Source of the DNA: Lusitaniella coriacea LEGE 07157
Lineage (GTDB): Bacteria > Cyanobacteriota > Cyanobacteriia > Cyanobacteriales > Spirulinaceae
DNA length: 64,000 nt
NCBI RefSeq assembly: GCF_015207425.1
Contig: NZ_JADEWZ010000025.1
Location: 18,232 to 82,231 of the forward strand
Reading direction: 5' to 3'
A program made the translations under genes and the position numbers. The notes under the pieces were generated by a model. The model did no database searches, was not told where the DNA came from, and worked only from the letters and a program-made list of their open reading frames with translations. Below, in pieces: positions 62,333 to 64,000 of this stretch (its first letter is position 1; every line of letters starts with the position of its first letter).

Positions 62333-63902
62333 GAAATTTGTGTTAGACCCGTCCATTGCGACCAAGATTGAGAAAATGAAGCAACGGGTTCGGTGGAAAG
62401 AATCTGCAATTCTCAGTCGAGGGATCGATCAAACCAGTTTGGTTTTGGATGAGGATATTGATGAAGATGGGGAATTTTCCTTTTTAGTCATTGGCGATAG
62501 CGGGACGGGCTATCATGGGGGTCACAATCCCCAACGTAAGATTGCAGAACGGTTATTGGAAGAGCGCGATCGCGCCCACTTTATTCTACACACCGGAGAT
62601 GTCATCTATCTGGTGGGTTCGAGAGAATATTACCCCGCCAATTTCATCAAACCCTATCGCGAATTCCTCGTAGGTCACGAGAAGTCCAAAAAAATTGCCT
62701 ACGATCGCATGACGTTCAATTTACCGTTCCTCCCCGTTCCCGGCAATCACGATTACTACGATTTACCCTTCATTTACGGTCTTTTGGCACAGATGGCGTA
62801 TCCCCTGCGCCGCCTGCTGCGCTCTCACATCGATTTTGATGTGGGTTGGCACGGTTCGGGTCAAGGGGATGCTTACGCGCGAGCATTCATCGATTACCTC
62901 CAAGCCTTCAATCTCCCCGGACAATTGGAACAACACCTCGATAGCCATTACACGGCAAAAACATCCACGGGACGATGTTTGCACTACGAACTCGGACAAT
63001 TTACTCGCCTGCCTAATCGCTACTATACCTTTCGTTATAGTGGGATTGATTTTTTTGCACTGGACTCGAATACGTTTAATTCTCCCGCGCCTTTACCCGA
63101 TACCGCAGAAGGAGAAGTGTTGCGCCGTCAATTACAACAGCGCCTCCAAGAACTAGAACAGCGCCAGCAAGAAATTATCGCGGCTTCCGCTCAACTCAAT
63201 CGTGCAAACCCAGAAGAATCGGAAGAAATTGACGACAATAAGGCAAAAATAGAGCAAATTGAAGAAAGCCAGCGAGATATTGAGAAACAGCTCGGTGCAG
63301 ATGAAGAAAATTTGGCTGATTTTGAACAATTAGTATGGCTTCAACAACGCTTGATTGAATCGTGGCAGACAGAAGGAGTGCGAGGACGAGTGATTTACTT
63401 CCACCATCCCCCCTACGTCACCGAGGCAACGAAATGGGATCAAGGGCAAACTCTCGCCATTCGCGACCATTTACGTCAGGTTCTCGATGGTGTGGCGAAG
63501 GCGATTGGCACATTGGCGGGGGGTCGTCCTCTGGTGGATTTGGTGCTGTGCGGTCACGCGCACTGCTTGGAATACCTGCGAACGGGAGAAACGGGATATG
63601 CAGATTCTCATATTAACTGGATTATCTGCGGTGGAAGTGGGTATAGTTTGCGCCGCCAACGCGAGGAAGGTTCTGAGATAATGGAGTCTGGAGAGGTTGT
63701 CGCGCGATCGCGCCTATTTTTAGGTCGTCACGGTCGCGGAAAGAAAAAGCGGCGACCCTACTCCGCTGCACGCATTGATGTCAGTGCTGGCACTCCGCCT
63801 CAATTTACACTTCAACCCCTCGTTGCCGAACGCTGTCGCCAAAAATGGTATCGTCGCACCCTAGAACCCCTCCAACTCCCCACCCAACCGCATATTGAAT
63901 GA
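62331..63902 (+). CDS. Calcineurin-like metallophosphoesterase with coiled-coil insertion
   Basis: A 523-residue phosphoesterase. The metal ligands are in FLVIGDSGTG (Asp), FILHTGDVIYL (Asp), VPGNHDYYD (Asn, His), IYFHHPPYV (His) and LCGHAHCLEY (His pair), so all five blocks of the family are intact. Between the 'FALDSNTFN' strand and 'LVWLQQRLIESW' there is a ~75-residue Glu/Gln/Arg-rich coiled coil (about 260-335) that is not part of the catalytic core. Substrate unknown; the C-terminal basic stretch (RKKRRPYSAARID) may bind a membrane or nucleic acid. Confidence 0.93.
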   Translation: MKFVLDPSIATKIEKMKQRVRWKESAILSRGIDQTSLVLDEDIDEDGEFSFLVIGDSGTGYHGGHNPQRKIAERLLEERDRAHFILHTGDVIYLVGSREYYPANFIKPYREFLVGHEKSKKIAYDRMTFNLPFLPVPGNHDYYDLPFIYGLLAQMAYPLRRLLRSHIDFDVGWHGSGQGDAYARAFIDYLQAFNLPGQLEQHLDSHYTAKTSTGRCLHYELGQFTRLPNRYYTFRYSGIDFFALDSNTFNSPAPLPDTAEGEVLRRQLQQRLQELEQRQQEIIAASAQLNRANPEESEEIDDNKAKIEQIEESQRDIEKQLGADEENLADFEQLVWLQQRLIESWQTEGVRGRVIYFHHPPYVTEATKWDQGQTLAIRDHLRQVLDGVAKAIGTLAGGRPLVDLVLCGHAHCLEYLRTGETGYADSHINWIICGGSGYSLRRQREEGSEIMESGEVVARSRLFLGRHGRGKKKRRPYSAARIDVSAGTPPQFTLQPLVAERCRQKWYRRTLEPLQLPTQPHIE

Positions 63903-64000
63903 TAATCTCAAAAATCCAAACCAAAATAGGTTGAAATTTTACCCTGTGGCGTGTCAGAATGTTAATCAGATGACTGGATCCCCAATCCCCAGTCTCACCC
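63903..64000. other. Trailing intergenic sequence
   Basis: These 98 bases at the window edge hold no recognisable gene start or terminator. Confidence 0.5.

Overview
The window is chromosomal DNA of a cyanobacterium. The palindrome GCGATCGC (HIP1) recurs throughout, inside and outside genes. Cyanobacterial gene types are frequent: an SLH-OprB porin, a gamma-tocopherol methyltransferase-like enzyme, a cyanobacterial-type fused ThiE, the urtABCD urea transporter behind an NtcA-type promoter, a UPF0182 protein and a dnaK paralog with dnaJ. I see no nif or heterocyst genes, rRNA, tRNA or CRISPR array, so I do not name a genus.

Layout. 1-5.8 kb: 5' end of leuA, a PH-like membrane protein and an SDR; a DUF433/DUF5615 toxin-antitoxin pair; a small secreted protein; an SLH-OprB porin; two tandem 111-bp units that look like small RNA genes; a Zur-like Fur regulator. 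5.9-14.7 kb: purS-purQ, a class V aminotransferase, dnaK-dnaJ, glgB. 14.9-20 kb: a probable arsenosugar locus (ArsM-like methyltransferase, ArsS radical SAM enzyme, two TVP38 membrane proteins) and an antitoxin whose toxin has an internal deletion. 20-32 kb: leuC, UPF0182, a thioesterase, a BON protein, ahcY, a site-2 protease with CBS domains, and a flotillin/YqiJ-like pair. 32.4-36.9 kb: a TPR-CHAT protease overlapped by a gene for a protein with two C-terminal membrane helices. 36.9-44.4 kb: pepA, a gamma-tocopherol methyltransferase-like gene, rbsK, a Uma2 nuclease, a COG0523 GTPase, argC, hsp20. 44.6-50.3 kb: urtA-urtB-urtC-urtD, with UrtD carrying an extra helical domain and no urtE following. 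50.8-54.9 kb: an L,D-transpeptidase, a fatty-acid alpha-dioxygenase-like peroxidase, thiE-thiS. 55-59.7 kb: a second conflict-type locus (small membrane protein, divergent CHAT-NB-ARC-TPR protein, small conserved protein). 59.8-64 kb: an amine oxidase gene broken by a repeat element, a ribulokinase-like FGGY kinase and a metallophosphoesterase.

Two themes stand out. First, there are two independent CHAT-protease loci, each with a membrane-protein gene close by: a same-operon partner with a four-base overlap at 32-37 kb, and a divergent neighbour at 55-59 kb. The first is the best candidate for an undescribed protease-triggered membrane effector system. Second, small non-coding repeats have invaded heavily. 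I could separate several families: a 109-bp element with inverted termini that supplies the stop codons of neighbouring genes, a ~108-bp element that splits the amine oxidase gene, a ~97-bp element, modular palindromes with exchangeable hairpin cores, heptamer tandem repeats, and palindromes that sit in frame inside both CHAT genes.

All calls come from reading the sequence and recalling protein families. No database search was run.
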